From Megaera sp965229545 (lineage in GTDB: Bacteria > Pseudomonadota > Alphaproteobacteria > Rickettsiales > Rickettsiaceae), in contig OZ245887.1 of assembly GCA_965229545.1 (NCBI GenBank), forward strand, positions 1,054,001 to 1,118,000: 64,000 nt of DNA, given 5' to 3'. This document shows, in pieces, positions 9,459-18,324 of this stretch; the stretch's first letter is position 1, and each line of letters starts with the position of its first letter. Made by a program: the position numbers and the translations under genes. The notes under the pieces were generated by a model, which worked only from the letters and a program-made list of their open reading frames with translations, was not told the origin of the DNA and ran no database searches.

Positions 9459-12188
9459 CTAACTTTCAGCCCCGTGACAATGTTTGTATTTCTTTCCAGA
9501 ATCGCAAGGGCATAGCTCATTTCTTGAAATTTTCCCCCACGTTTCTGGATTAGATGGATCTCTGTCTTCCGGATTTACATAAGATTTAAAAGGTGTAACT
9601 TTTGTTTCGGCATTTGTTCCTGGATTATATTTTTCCAAAGCTGGATCAACCCTACTTTTATTCATTACCTGTAATTCTTTATTAGCAAGTAACATGGTCT
9701 GACGGTTTAAATGTTCAGTATCGATATGTAAAAAACACAACCTTTGAATATATAACTCTCTTAAATGGTCAAGCATTTGCTCAAATAAGCTAAAAGCTTC
9801 TCTTTTATATTCATTTAAAGGATCTTTTTGCCCATAGGCTCTAAGAGAAATACCTTGTCTTAAATAATCCAGATTATGTAAATGTTCCTTCCATACCTGA
9901 TCAAGAGTGGTAAGCAAAATGTATCTTGAGGCATCTTTCATTATTTCACTGGTATACTCTTGCTCCTTCTGTTTAAATAAATTACTAACAAGTTCTGTTA
10001 TCATCTTCGTAATTTCTACTTCACTTCCCTCAACTTCATTAATTTTTTTGGGAAGAAGTTCTATTGCAAATGTTCTGTGAATCTCAGCACTTAAATCGTT
10101 TAGCGGCCAATCTTCCCTATAAGATCTAGGAGTTATATGTCTTTGGACAACATCTGCTATTAATTGCTCTGTCATATTAAGCCTAAATTCGCTTACGTCC
10201 TTGGAGGAAATAATTTCATTTCTTTGTTCATAAATGATTTTACGTTGATCGTTTATTACGTCGTCAAAGCGTAGTAGATTTTTTCTTATTTCATAATTGT
10301 GAGATTCAACTTTTTGCTGTGCTTTTTCTAGTGAACGGCTAATCATAGGATGCCCAATTGCTTCACCGTCTTTCAATCCCAATGTCCTAAGGACGCTCGA
10401 AATACGCTCAGAAGCAAAAATTCTCATTAAATCGTCCTCTAGGGATAAAAAGAATCTAGTAGTTCCTGGGTCTCCTTGTCTCCCAGCTCTACCTCTAAGC
10501 TGATTATCAATTCTTCTACTTTCATGTCTTTCTGTTCCTATTACATAAAGGCCTCCGGTTGCAATTACTTGCTCTTTTTCTTTTGCCACCTCTTCTTTTA
10601 CCCTGGCTGCCTCTAGTTCCTGCTGCACAGGAGTTAGGTTTTTATCAGTTAGTTCCTTAATTAACATTTCCGGATTACCGCCAAGCATGATATCAGTACC
10701 ACGGCCTGCCATATTAGTTGCAATAGTTACGGCCCCAAGGCGTCCTGCTTGGGCAATGATATGTGCTTCCTGTTCGTGCATTTTTGCATTTAATACTTTA
10801 TATTTTATATTATTCTTCGTTAATTCTTTAGAAATTTCTTCTGATTTCTCGATGCTTATAGTTCCCACTAAAACAGGTTGTTGCCTTTTATAGCAATCTT
10901 TTATAAGATTCATTATGGCATTATATTTTTCCTTTTTAGTGCCATAAATTTCATCATCCAAATCCTTTCTTGTAACTTTATTATGAGTCGGCACGGATAT
11001 TACTTCCAGGTTGTATATATCCTTAAGCTCTCCTGCTTCTGTCATGGCTGTTCCGGTCATTCCGGATAATTTTGGATACATCCTAAAATAATTCTGAAAA
11101 GTGATGGAAGCTAAAGTCTGATTTTCGTTTTGAATTGGCACTTGTTCTTTTGCTTCTATCGCTTGATGTAAACCGTCTGAATACCTTCTACCGTTCATTA
11201 CTCTACCGGTAAATTCATCTATTATCATGATTTTTCTATCTTTGATAATATAGTCTACATCACGCGAAAAAATATAATGAGCACGTAAAGATTGATTAAT
11301 ATAATGTACTAAACTTAAATTCTCAAAATCATATAGGCTAGAATGCTGTTTAATCAGTCCTTTTTCTGCTAACATTAATTCAATTTTATTGATCCCTTCT
11401 TCTGTTAAATTAACAGTTTTCACTTTTTCATCTTTTTCATAATCAGATGGAGTTAACATCTTGATGAACTTATCAATTTTGCCATATAATTCCGAGCGGT
11501 CATCAACAGGTCCTGAAATGATTAACGGAGTTCTTGCTTCGTCTATTAATATCGAGTCAACTTCATCTATAATGGCATAATTAAAGGGACGTTGAACTTT
11601 TGAGTTCTGACTAAATTTCATATTATCACGAAGGTAATCAAAACCAAGCTCGTTATTAGTAGCATAAGTAATGTCACAGTCATAAGCTGCTTTCCTTTCA
11701 GAATCGCTCATATCGCCTACAACTGCGCTAACAGTAAGGCCTAAAAATCTGAATATTTCTCCCATCCATTCAGCATCACGTTTTGCTAGATAATCGTTTA
11801 CCGTTACGACATGTACTCCCTTACCAGTTAGAGCATTCAAATAAGCCGGTAAAGTTGCAGCTAAAGTCTTACCTTCACCGGTACGCATTTCAGCAATCGC
11901 TCCTTTATGCAGTATTAAGCCACCAATTAACTGAACATCGTAATGCCTTTGTCCGCTAACCCTTCTAGATGCTTCTCTAACTACCGCAAGCGCTTGATAA
12001 CATATATCATCAAGTGTCTTTCCGATCGCAAGCTTTTGTTTAAATTCACTGGTTTTTGCTTTTAGTTCTTGGTCAGTCAAGTTTTTAATGGAATTTTCAA
12101 AATCGTTAATTTTATGAATTTCTTTTTGAAGCCTTTTTATTATACGATCATTAGCTGTGCCAAAAATTTTGGTAAGTATTGAAAACAT
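9459..12188 (-). CDS. secA: Preprotein translocase ATPase SecA
   Basis: SecA drives Sec-dependent export through SecYEG at the inner membrane. The 909-aa protein has normal length. The Walker A motif TGEGKT is near residues 103-108, the DEVDSILIDEART motor motif is near residue 207, and TNMAGRGTDI and the RRIDNQLRGRAGRQGD motif VI are present. The C-terminal zinc-binding SEC-C motif (CPCDSGKKYKHCH) starts near residue 893. It starts at ATG 12188, divergent from the parvulin gene with a 151-bp AT-rich spacer that should hold both promoters. No defects were seen. Confidence 0.98.
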   Translation of the reverse strand: MFSILTKIFGTANDRIIKRLQKEIHKINDFENSIKNLTDQELKAKTSEFKQKLAIGKTLDDICYQALAVVREASRRVSGQRHYDVQLIGGLILHKGAIAEMRTGEGKTLAATLPAYLNALTGKGVHVVTVNDYLAKRDAEWMGEIFRFLGLTVSAVVGDMSDSERKAAYDCDITYATNNELGFDYLRDNMKFSQNSKVQRPFNYAIIDEVDSILIDEARTPLIISGPVDDRSELYGKIDKFIKMLTPSDYEKDEKVKTVNLTEEGINKIELMLAEKGLIKQHSSLYDFENLSLVHYINQSLRAHYIFSRDVDYIIKDRKIMIIDEFTGRVMNGRRYSDGLHQAIEAKEQVPIQNENQTLASITFQNYFRMYPKLSGMTGTAMTEAGELKDIYNLEVISVPTHNKVTRKDLDDEIYGTKKEKYNAIMNLIKDCYKRQQPVLVGTISIEKSEEISKELTKNNIKYKVLNAKMHEQEAHIIAQAGRLGAVTIATNMAGRGTDIMLGGNPEMLIKELTDKNLTPVQQELEAARVKEEVAKEKEQVIATGGLYVIGTERHESRRIDNQLRGRAGRQGDPGTTRFFLSLEDDLMRIFASERISSVLRTLGLKDGEAIGHPMISRSLEKAQQKVESHNYEIRKNLLRFDDVINDQRKIIYEQRNEIISSKDVSEFRLNMTEQLIADVVQRHITPRSYREDWPLNDLSAEIHRTFAIELLPKKINEVEGSEVEITKMITELVSNLFKQKEQEYTSEIMKDASRYILLTTLDQVWKEHLHNLDYLRQGISLRAYGQKDPLNEYKREAFSLFEQMLDHLRELYIQRLCFLHIDTEHLNRQTMLLANKELQVMNKSRVDPALEKYNPGTNAETKVTPFKSYVNPEDRDPSNPETWGKISRNELCPCDSGKKYKHCHGAES

Positions 12189-12339
12189 TTGCCTATTATT
12201 TTTTGCGGAATATTACTTTTATCTAAAATATTCAGTTTTATTAATTTATCAAACAAATTGTAAATAGCAATTGACTTTAATGCGTCAAGCTTTTAGAAAC
12301 AAATATTAAGTTATTTAATTAAATTAAGCAGTATTTATT

Positions 12340-13152
12340 ATGAAAAGGTTAGCAATAATATTTTTATCAGCGACGTTACTAAGTTCGCCGGTATTAGCAG
12401 AAGATAATAAAGTAGTAGCAACTTACATCGATGGGGATGTAACGGCGGCCCAGGTAATGGAGCAGTTTAAGCCTGTACTTGAAATGCAACCGGAAAATAA
12501 GGGAAAGAGCTTTTCTCAGCTCGATAAGAACATTCAAGAACTATTGGTTAAGGGGTATATTAACGCCAAATTACTTGAAAAAGAAGCTGATAAGTTAAAA
12601 ATCCGCGATTCCCAAGAATTTAAAAATAAAATTAAAGGAATTGAAACGCAAATGATCCAACAAGAGGTACTGGAGCGTTTAATTAAGGATAAAATTACCG
12701 ATAAAATGGTTGATGATGAGTATAAAGCTCTCGTAGCAAATCTTAAAGGCCAAGAAGAGGTAAAAACAAGTCATATATTAGTGGATACTGAGGCACAAGC
12801 TAAAGAAATAAAGAAAAAACTTAATAAAGGCTCTAATTTTGCTGATTTAGTAAAAGAATTTTCTAAAGATGAAGGTTCAAAAGCTAATGGTGGAGAAATA
12901 GGTTACGTGCTCAAAGGACAATTAGTGCCTGAATACGAAGGAAAAGCTTTTACCCTGAAAAAAAATGAGGTTTCTGATCCTGTAAAAACTCAGTTTGGTT
13001 GGCATCTTATTAAGATGTTAGGTAAAAGAGCTGTTCAAGTACCTACTAAAGAACAGGCCGAACAATCGATTAGGAATAAATTGTCTAAGGATATCGTTGA
13101 GAAATATTTTACCGATCTCGCAGAAAAGGCAAAAATTGAGTTAAAACTCTAA
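12340..13152 (+). CDS. Periplasmic parvulin-like peptidyl-prolyl isomerase
   Basis: The 270-aa protein starts with a Sec signal peptide (MKRLAIIFLSATLLSS, cleavage likely after VLA at about residue 20). An N-terminal SurA/PrsA-like chaperone segment follows. A parvulin domain covers about residues 140-230 (KTSHILVDTEAQA, SKDEGSKANGGEIGYV, KTQFGWHLIKML). Such proteins assist folding of outer-membrane and secreted proteins in the periplasm. It faces away from secA and is followed by the outer-membrane barrel gene, a plausible client. Rickettsia have a similar protein called Plp. Confidence 0.9.
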   Translation: MKRLAIIFLSATLLSSPVLAEDNKVVATYIDGDVTAAQVMEQFKPVLEMQPENKGKSFSQLDKNIQELLVKGYINAKLLEKEADKLKIRDSQEFKNKIKGIETQMIQQEVLERLIKDKITDKMVDDEYKALVANLKGQEEVKTSHILVDTEAQAKEIKKKLNKGSNFADLVKEFSKDEGSKANGGEIGYVLKGQLVPEYEGKAFTLKKNEVSDPVKTQFGWHLIKMLGKRAVQVPTKEQAEQSIRNKLSKDIVEKYFTDLAEKAKIELKL

Positions 13153-13345
13153 TTATATTAATTAACTCTATCTAAAATAGGTTCTTCTTATCTTAAAGAA
13201 TGTTAATCTAATTGGTTCTTTAAGTACAAAATTATACTGATGCAATAATACCACAATGTCTTAATGATATTAAAAATATCTATTTATTATTTCTAAATAT
13301 ACTTGATGGGTTTTATAAATTTAGTAAACTGACGAGAGGGAATTT

Positions 13346-13391
13346 ACACTAAAAATCTTGATAAAGCTTATTTTAGCCAAGTATTTAGTGT
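13346..13391. promoter_or_regulatory. Inverted repeat upstream of the outer-membrane gene
   Basis: ACACTAAA at 13346-13353 is matched by TTTAGTGT at 13384-13391 with a 30-nt loop. It lies in the 272-bp gap before the barrel gene, just upstream of a TTGACA sequence (13394) and a strong AGGAGG ribosome-binding site (13414-13419). It could be an operator or 5' leader structure. No convincing -10 box at the right distance was found, so function is open. Confidence 0.3.
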
Positions 13392-13424
13392 TTTTGACAA
13401 TTTAGTAATTATTAGGAGGTTATT

Positions 13425-14012
13425 ATGAAAAAAATTCTTTTAGCAGCAGCTACTGTTGCAACTCTTGCTTCTTCTTGTGCTTACGCAGCAGAAGATACAT
13501 TCTACGTAAAAGGCCAAGTGGGTTGGGATAAATTAAATAAAGTTAAAGGCCTAAAGTCAAAAAATAACGTGTTTTTAGGTTTAGGTGTAGGTTATTATGT
13601 ACTGGATAATGTACGTGCTGACCTAACATGGGATCACCACTTTGACCCAAAACATAAAGGTACTATAGACGGAGAGAAAGTAAAGCTTAAGTCAAAAGCT
13701 GATACTCTTATGGTAAACGGTTTTGTAGATTTATTTGATGTAAGCGTAGCCAAAGTATTCGCTGGTGCCGGTGTCGGTATGTCAATGATTAGTGGTAAGG
13801 TTAGTGATGAGGATGACTCTTACAAAATAAAAAAGAAAAATAACTTTGCTTATGCTGTGCATTTAGGTGCTGCTACAGAATTTGCGCCTGGTGTAAATGG
13901 TGAATTAACCTATAGTTTTAAAGATATGGGTAAATTTAAAAAAACAGGAAGTTATTTACTAGGGTCACTTAAAGGTCACCATGTTGCAGCTGGTGTAAGG
14001 TTTGATCTCTAA
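13425..14012 (+). CDS. Outer-membrane beta-barrel protein (Adr/opacity-like)
   Basis: This 195-aa protein has a clear signal peptide (MKKILLAAATVATLASS, cleavage after AYA near residue 22). The mature part alternates polar and apolar residues as in an eight-stranded barrel: FYVKGQVGWDKL, NVFLGLGVGYYVL, NVRADLTWDH. It ends in VAAGVRFDL, and the terminal aromatic-X-Leu-like pattern suits BAM-dependent insertion. Rickettsial relatives of this kind include the Adr adhesins. The ATG at 13425 follows AGGAGG, and the gene is monocistronic with its own terminator. Loops are unusually rich in Lys (KSKNN, KIKKKNN). Confidence 0.85.
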   Translation: MKKILLAAATVATLASSCAYAAEDTFYVKGQVGWDKLNKVKGLKSKNNVFLGLGVGYYVLDNVRADLTWDHHFDPKHKGTIDGEKVKLKSKADTLMVNGFVDLFDVSVAKVFAGAGVGMSMISGKVSDEDDSYKIKKKNNFAYAVHLGAATEFAPGVNGELTYSFKDMGKFKKTGSYLLGSLKGHHVAAGVRFDL

Positions 14013-14056
14013 TACTCTTTATTAGAGGAAAGACTTTATCTCTTATAAAGCTTAAG

Positions 14057-14087
14057 GCCTAGGGTAAAAAGCCCTAGGCTTTTTTTA
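14057..14087 (+). terminator. Rho-independent terminator of the outer-membrane gene
   Basis: A perfect 8-bp stem GCCTAGGG/CCCTAGGC (14057-14064 and 14072-14079) with a 7-nt loop is followed by a run of T. It lies about 45 bp after the barrel gene stop. Confidence 0.9.
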
Positions 14088-14203
14088 TTTGAAAAAATAG
14101 AATTCAGGAAATATTCTTTATACAAAGATCAATTTAATAGGTGATTTTACTTAATTATCATCAGTCGCTATTGTTTAGAGTAAATATTTTTTATAAGTTA
14201 ATG

Positions 14204-14540
14204 AGTCAATCATTTATTTTGTGTAAGTTGTATTTTTTAATTCCAGTAAATCATGCCTAAAATCCCCGCATAAAATTTCAAATTGATTCAATGCCAAAGA
14301 CCAATTTTTAATCGGCATGGTCCATTTTTTGGCAGCATTTTTTAGAGCCAAAAATACGATTTTTAAAATAGACTTATCATCTGGAAAAACCCCTTGATTG
14401 TTGATGATTTTTCTGATTTGACGATTTATCGATTCTATCGCATTGGTAGTATAAATTACCCGCCTAATCTCATCAGGAAAAGCAAAAAGAGGAATAATCC
14501 CGCTCCAATTCCTTTGCCAAATATCAGAGATCACAGGATA
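14204..14540 (-). mobile_element. IS256-family element C, left part (transposase C-terminus)
   Basis: The left terminus AGTCAATCAT at 14204 is followed by the C-terminal third of the transposase on the minus strand, including the TNAIESINRQIRK segment with the catalytic Glu. Homology stops at 14540. The right end of what may be the same element resumes at 17086. The middle of the transposase, with both catalytic Asp residues, is absent. Bases flanking the outer ends (AGTTAATG and CTTTTTTG) do not match, so the two pieces may come from different insertions. Confidence 0.8.
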
Positions 14541-14541
14541 C

Positions 14542-14560
14542 GAGTCTGTCATATAGTTTG
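14542..14560 (+). mobile_element. Inverted IS256 terminus remnant (19 bp)
   Basis: GAGTCTGTCATATAGTTTG is the right-hand IS256 terminus in inverted orientation. It is squeezed between the truncated IS256 transposase and the IS21 left boundary. It implies a second IS256 insertion or an inversion before IS21 arrived. Confidence 0.75.
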
Positions 14561-14618
14561 TGTTGTGCGCCAGGTATTTTAGTTCACCCCTTGCGCCAGA
14601 TGAGAAGTCCACTTTATA

Positions 14619-15390
14619 CTAACTTTTTTGTATCATATTGTCATCCTCCATTTTAAATTTTGGCGTAAAATTTTTTCGGTAAGAATCACCCTCTAATACT
14701 ACTCTATACGAATTATTAACTATTCTATCCAAAGCAGCGTTAGCCATAACAGGATCAAAAAATATTTCTGCCCATGTTTCAATTTTCCTATTTGTGGTAA
14801 TGATCAGACTAGCATTTATATGCACGGCCGCTATTAAATCATATAAGTCAGATGATTGTTCTGCTGACAAAGTTTTGAAGCCGAAGTCATCTAAAATCAA
14901 TAAATCAACTTTTGTGTATCGCTTAAAAATGACATCATAAGTAAAATCGGCTCTAGAGCGATAAAATTCATTGAGTAGTTCGTTGCTCCTTATAAACTTT
15001 ACCTTTTTATTGCGCTGGCAAGCTAACATTCCAAGAGCTTGAGATAAGTGCGTTTTACCAGTACCTACCAGCCCCATAATGATTACATGGTTCTTTTCTT
15101 TGATAAATTTTGCAGTCATTAAGTCATTAATTGCATGTCTAATTTTGAGTGAATATCGTTTTAAATCAAACCCTTCAAATGTTTTTGTTTCTTCAAATTT
15201 TGCTTGGACAACTCTTCTTTGCAGAGAGCTTTGATCTCTATTATCCACCTCATCTTGGAATAGCATTAAAAGCAGTTCTTTCATATGGCATTGCAGCGTC
15301 TCTGGCTTGCCTTAGCCTGCTATCCAAACTATCAGATATTCCAGATAACTTAAGTTGTTGTAGCAAATTATCGAGTTGCAAGTTAGGCAT
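14619..15390 (-). pseudogene. istB: IstB helper ATPase, 1-bp insertion (IS21 copy 2)
   Basis: The start ATG is at 15390, and Walker A (GLVGTGKTHLSQALG) and Walker B (LLILDDFGFK) are intact. One extra A in the codons after CCATATGAA (near 15282) shifts the first 36 or so codons out of frame. The region is 772 bp, one more than the expected 771. An internal ATG at 15284 could give a protein lacking the N-terminal 36 residues but retaining the whole ATPase domain. This copy keeps both TAATGACT repeats. Confidence 0.88.
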
Positions 15391-15416
15391 AATTAGCCTC
15401 CATATCAGAGCTATAT

Positions 15417-16925
15417 TTAAGCATTAGCCTTAATATTCTTTACTTTGCCGCCTTCAATATTAGGAATAGAGTACTGATCCAGTTTATTTTTTAAAATATT
15501 GGATATAGCCTCATAAGTATAATTATCATAAGACACAGCTCGCAAACATGCAGCTTCTAGTCTGTCATTACCGTATGTCTGCGATAATCTTAAAATACCT
15601 TGAACTTTACGTAGTGATATTCTACCGCCTGATGCAAGAATTCTGCTTATTACCTGGTATGTAGAATTATCTATGCCTTTAGCACAACTTAAACATTTCT
15701 CAGGATTATTCTCTAAATAATATAAAGCAGATTTTGGGTAATCTTTTTCGTCGGTAATCCATTGACCTTTATTATAATTCCTCGGATGGGTTTTTATGAT
15801 CTGGTGTTTATAATAGGCTGTAACGGTCTTTAGCTCAATACGAATACTAACCTCTTCCCCAATATATTTTGTTGGCACCGAATAAAAATTACCTTTGACC
15901 ATAAAATGGTGATCTTTTTGTACTGTGCAGGTAGTCCAAATCGGCATATCAAAAATACCTGACGGTATAGGAAGTAAACATTCCTTTTCTTCCAATAAAA
16001 ATGTATCAATTGGCTTTGATCCTGTTGTAGTACATATTCTATGTGATATTTCATTTTTACACCACTTGATCGCTTCAATATTAGCCTCTATAATATTGCT
16101 ATATGATTTACCGGCTATAAGTTGTTCTCTAACTATCCTAATAGAGCGCTCCACTTTGCCTTTATGCTCCGGCTTAAAAACTTTAGTTGGATCTATTGTA
16201 AAACCATAAAACCTTGATAATTCTGAATAAGTCTCATTTAAAGTATGGTCATAAATATCAGGTTTAATGACCCCGGCTTTTAAATTATCCAATATTACTC
16301 TACTGGGTACACCACCAAAAAAGTTGAAAGCATTTACATGGAGCTGAGCCCAACTAACTTGGTCCTGTGAAAAAGCAAACTCTACGTAACGATAACGACT
16401 ATGGGACAGAGTCATTACAAAAGCATAAAGTTTTCTATTTTTACCATTAACATCCTGAATCTTGCCAATATAACCAAAATCTACCTGAGCTTCTTGACCC
16501 GGTTCAGTCTTTATATGAATAGTACTCTTGGGTAGCTTAGGAAAAGCTTTTTGAATATATCGGTTAATACTCCGATTACTTATTTTCACACCTTCTGATA
16601 ATAGTAAACGCCGAATTTGGGTGTGGGTTATACTTCTTTGTTTTAGCCAGTTCCCTATTGCCTCATTATATTCTGCAAGCATTATCATCGCAGATGCTTT
16701 CTGTATAGGTTCGTTCTTATATAATTTTTCTTCAACCTTGATTGCTATCCTGTTTAATTCAGAATCACTAGCTAAAATACTGAGATTTTCTTGTCTTGCT
16801 AACTCAATATATTTTCTTATTGTATCCCTCGATAGATCAAATGATCTGGCTATTTGTCTTTGGCTGTTACCTTTGATGTGCTGGTACAGCACTTCTCTAA
16901 TTGTTGACATACTATATTTCCTCAT
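15417..16925 (-). CDS. istA: IstA transposase, full length (IS21 copy 2)
   Basis: This is the only complete istA here, 502 aa. It has an N-terminal helix-turn-helix (GNSQRQIARSFDLSRDTIR, about residues 15-35), then a retroviral-integrase-like core. The DDE residues are the Asp of EAQVDFGY, the Asp of RVILDN and the Glu of EHKGKVERS. A C-terminal Mu-transposase-like beta domain follows. ATG 16925 is used here; MSTIREVL five codons on is an alternative. It may act for the defective copies, although no intact istB is visible. Confidence 0.93.
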   Translation of the reverse strand: MRKYSMSTIREVLYQHIKGNSQRQIARSFDLSRDTIRKYIELARQENLSILASDSELNRIAIKVEEKLYKNEPIQKASAMIMLAEYNEAIGNWLKQRSITHTQIRRLLLSEGVKISNRSINRYIQKAFPKLPKSTIHIKTEPGQEAQVDFGYIGKIQDVNGKNRKLYAFVMTLSHSRYRYVEFAFSQDQVSWAQLHVNAFNFFGGVPSRVILDNLKAGVIKPDIYDHTLNETYSELSRFYGFTIDPTKVFKPEHKGKVERSIRIVREQLIAGKSYSNIIEANIEAIKWCKNEISHRICTTTGSKPIDTFLLEEKECLLPIPSGIFDMPIWTTCTVQKDHHFMVKGNFYSVPTKYIGEEVSIRIELKTVTAYYKHQIIKTHPRNYNKGQWITDEKDYPKSALYYLENNPEKCLSCAKGIDNSTYQVISRILASGGRISLRKVQGILRLSQTYGNDRLEAACLRAVSYDNYTYEAISNILKNKLDQYSIPNIEGGKVKNIKANA

Positions 16926-16997
16926 TCAATTTAATTTAAACTCTAATTTAGTTAACAAATAAATTAACTAAATTAGCATTGTTCTTTTCTTTTGAAA

Positions 16998-17080
16998 GTG
17001 GACTTCTCACCTGGCGCAGGGGTGGACTAGTATGCTTGGCGCAGATTCTTTTTTAGTGGCCTAGTATACCCCCTGGCGCA
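16998..17080. repeat. IS21 terminal transposase-binding repeats (three units)
   Basis: Three direct repeats of a roughly 21-25 bp unit beginning GTGG and ending TGGCGCA lie at 16998-17018, 17022-17043 and 17056-17080. The opposite end of the element has two such units. IS21 elements are known to have multiple end repeats bound by IstA. The 3-versus-2 arrangement is read directly from the sequence. Confidence 0.75.
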
Positions 17081-17085
17081 CAACA

Positions 17086-17229
17086 AGTAATTCTTCGACT
17101 AATTTAGTATTTATATCTACTTCTTTTTCTGCTAATTTTTTAGCCATTTTTTCCTCTGTATTTAAGTTGCTTTTTTATAGTATTTTCTACTATATCCTTT
17201 TGCAACTTACACAAACTATATGACAGACT
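17086..17229 (-). mobile_element. IS256 right-end fragment (element C)
   Basis: This holds 144 bp of the IS256 right end, including the first 20 or so transposase codons in antisense and the terminus ATGACAGACT ending at 17229. It pairs with 14204-14540. It truncates the manC-like gene that follows. Confidence 0.8.
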
Positions 17230-18166
17230 CTTTTTTGCTATTAATATCATTTTTTTCTTGCATTATCGGGGAGGTCCATACATGAGTAACTACCACTCCC
17301 TGGCTTTTGATGGGACTTCTTTGACTAGAAGTTTTATTAAGCTTCCATATGCTCTCCCAAGTACCAAGGTCGTTCCACTCGAAATTAGCTTTAATAAGTG
17401 CAATTTTCTGTAATTTTTCGGAAATAGAGTTATCAAATGAAACTGAAGGGAAGTTAACATATGCCTTTTTGTCTAATTTAACTATATTTTTTGTACATAA
17501 GTCTGAGTTAAATATTGTCGATAATTTTCTACTTATTACTGGAAGAAGTTGGTTTGTTAACTTTAAAATATAATCAATATTAAAAACACAAATTCCTGAA
17601 TTCCAAAAATATTCCGGTAAGGCTGTTAATTTTTTAGCTAATTCTTTATTAGGCTTTTCTATAAATTTAGTGCCTAAATGCAAATTTTTATTTATTTGTT
17701 GTTTTGTTTTTATATAACCGAAATTTATGTTAGGGGAAGTCGGGAGTACACCTATTACACTAATTTTATATTTTTTAGTGGCTTTTAGGGCCATATTTAA
17801 ACTATTTCTATAATTTGAATCCCTTTTGATACGATGATCTGAGGGAATAAGAATTATAGTATCATATCCTTGTTGTTTTGCGTAATATGAGACCGCTAAT
17901 GCGCATATAGCGGTATTTTTTGCCTCAGGCTCAAAAATAGCCTCTACATTTATTTCTTTTAACTGCTTAATTACAATTTCCTCATTATTAATGTTAGCAA
18001 CTATCAAAGGTGTTCCTAGATAGCTATTACGAATTATAGTGTTTTGAAATAAGCTTAAATTAGTCAAGTTTTTTATAAATTGTTTTGGCTTTGTTTTCTG
18101 AGATAATAGCCATAAGCGATAACCATTTCCGCCTGCTAATATAACCGGTTGTACTTTTATTCTCAT
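17216..18166 (-). pseudogene. Mannose-1-phosphate guanylyltransferase-like gene, 3' end replaced by IS256
   Basis: The sequence resembles ManC-type nucleotidyltransferases, which make GDP-mannose from mannose-1-phosphate and GTP for surface polysaccharides. ATG 18166 (MRIKVQPVILAGGNG) is chosen; an ORF extension to 18241 lacks family similarity. The PSDH motif and the FIEKPN and FWNSGICVF segments are present. The signature loop reads GGNGYRLWLLS rather than the usual GGSGTRLWPLSR, losing the conserved Thr and Pro. The last residues and stop come from the IS256 end at 17229, so the C-terminus is lost. The enzyme may be inactive. Confidence 0.75.
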
Positions 18167-18324
18167 TATAACCTTTAGTGTAGGGTATTTATAGTAACTC
18201 ATAGTTGTTAATGTCAACTTATAGTTATAACTATGTACCAATATAAATTAGATTAAAAGTTTATACGTGGCATATTTGCTAATTTCATATTTAAAAATTA
18301 ACTACTTTTAACTGTTTATAGAGA

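Larger units (their letters stand above)
14561..17085 (-). mobile_element. IS21-family element, copy 2 (complete)
   Basis: This is a complete 2525-bp element with ends TGTTGTGCGCCAGG at 14561 and CCTGGCGCACAACA at 17085. It carries istA (intact) and istB (frameshifted) on the minus strand. It lies inside IS256 remnants. No clear target duplication could be recognised because the two flanks derive from different IS256 segments. Confidence 0.92.
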
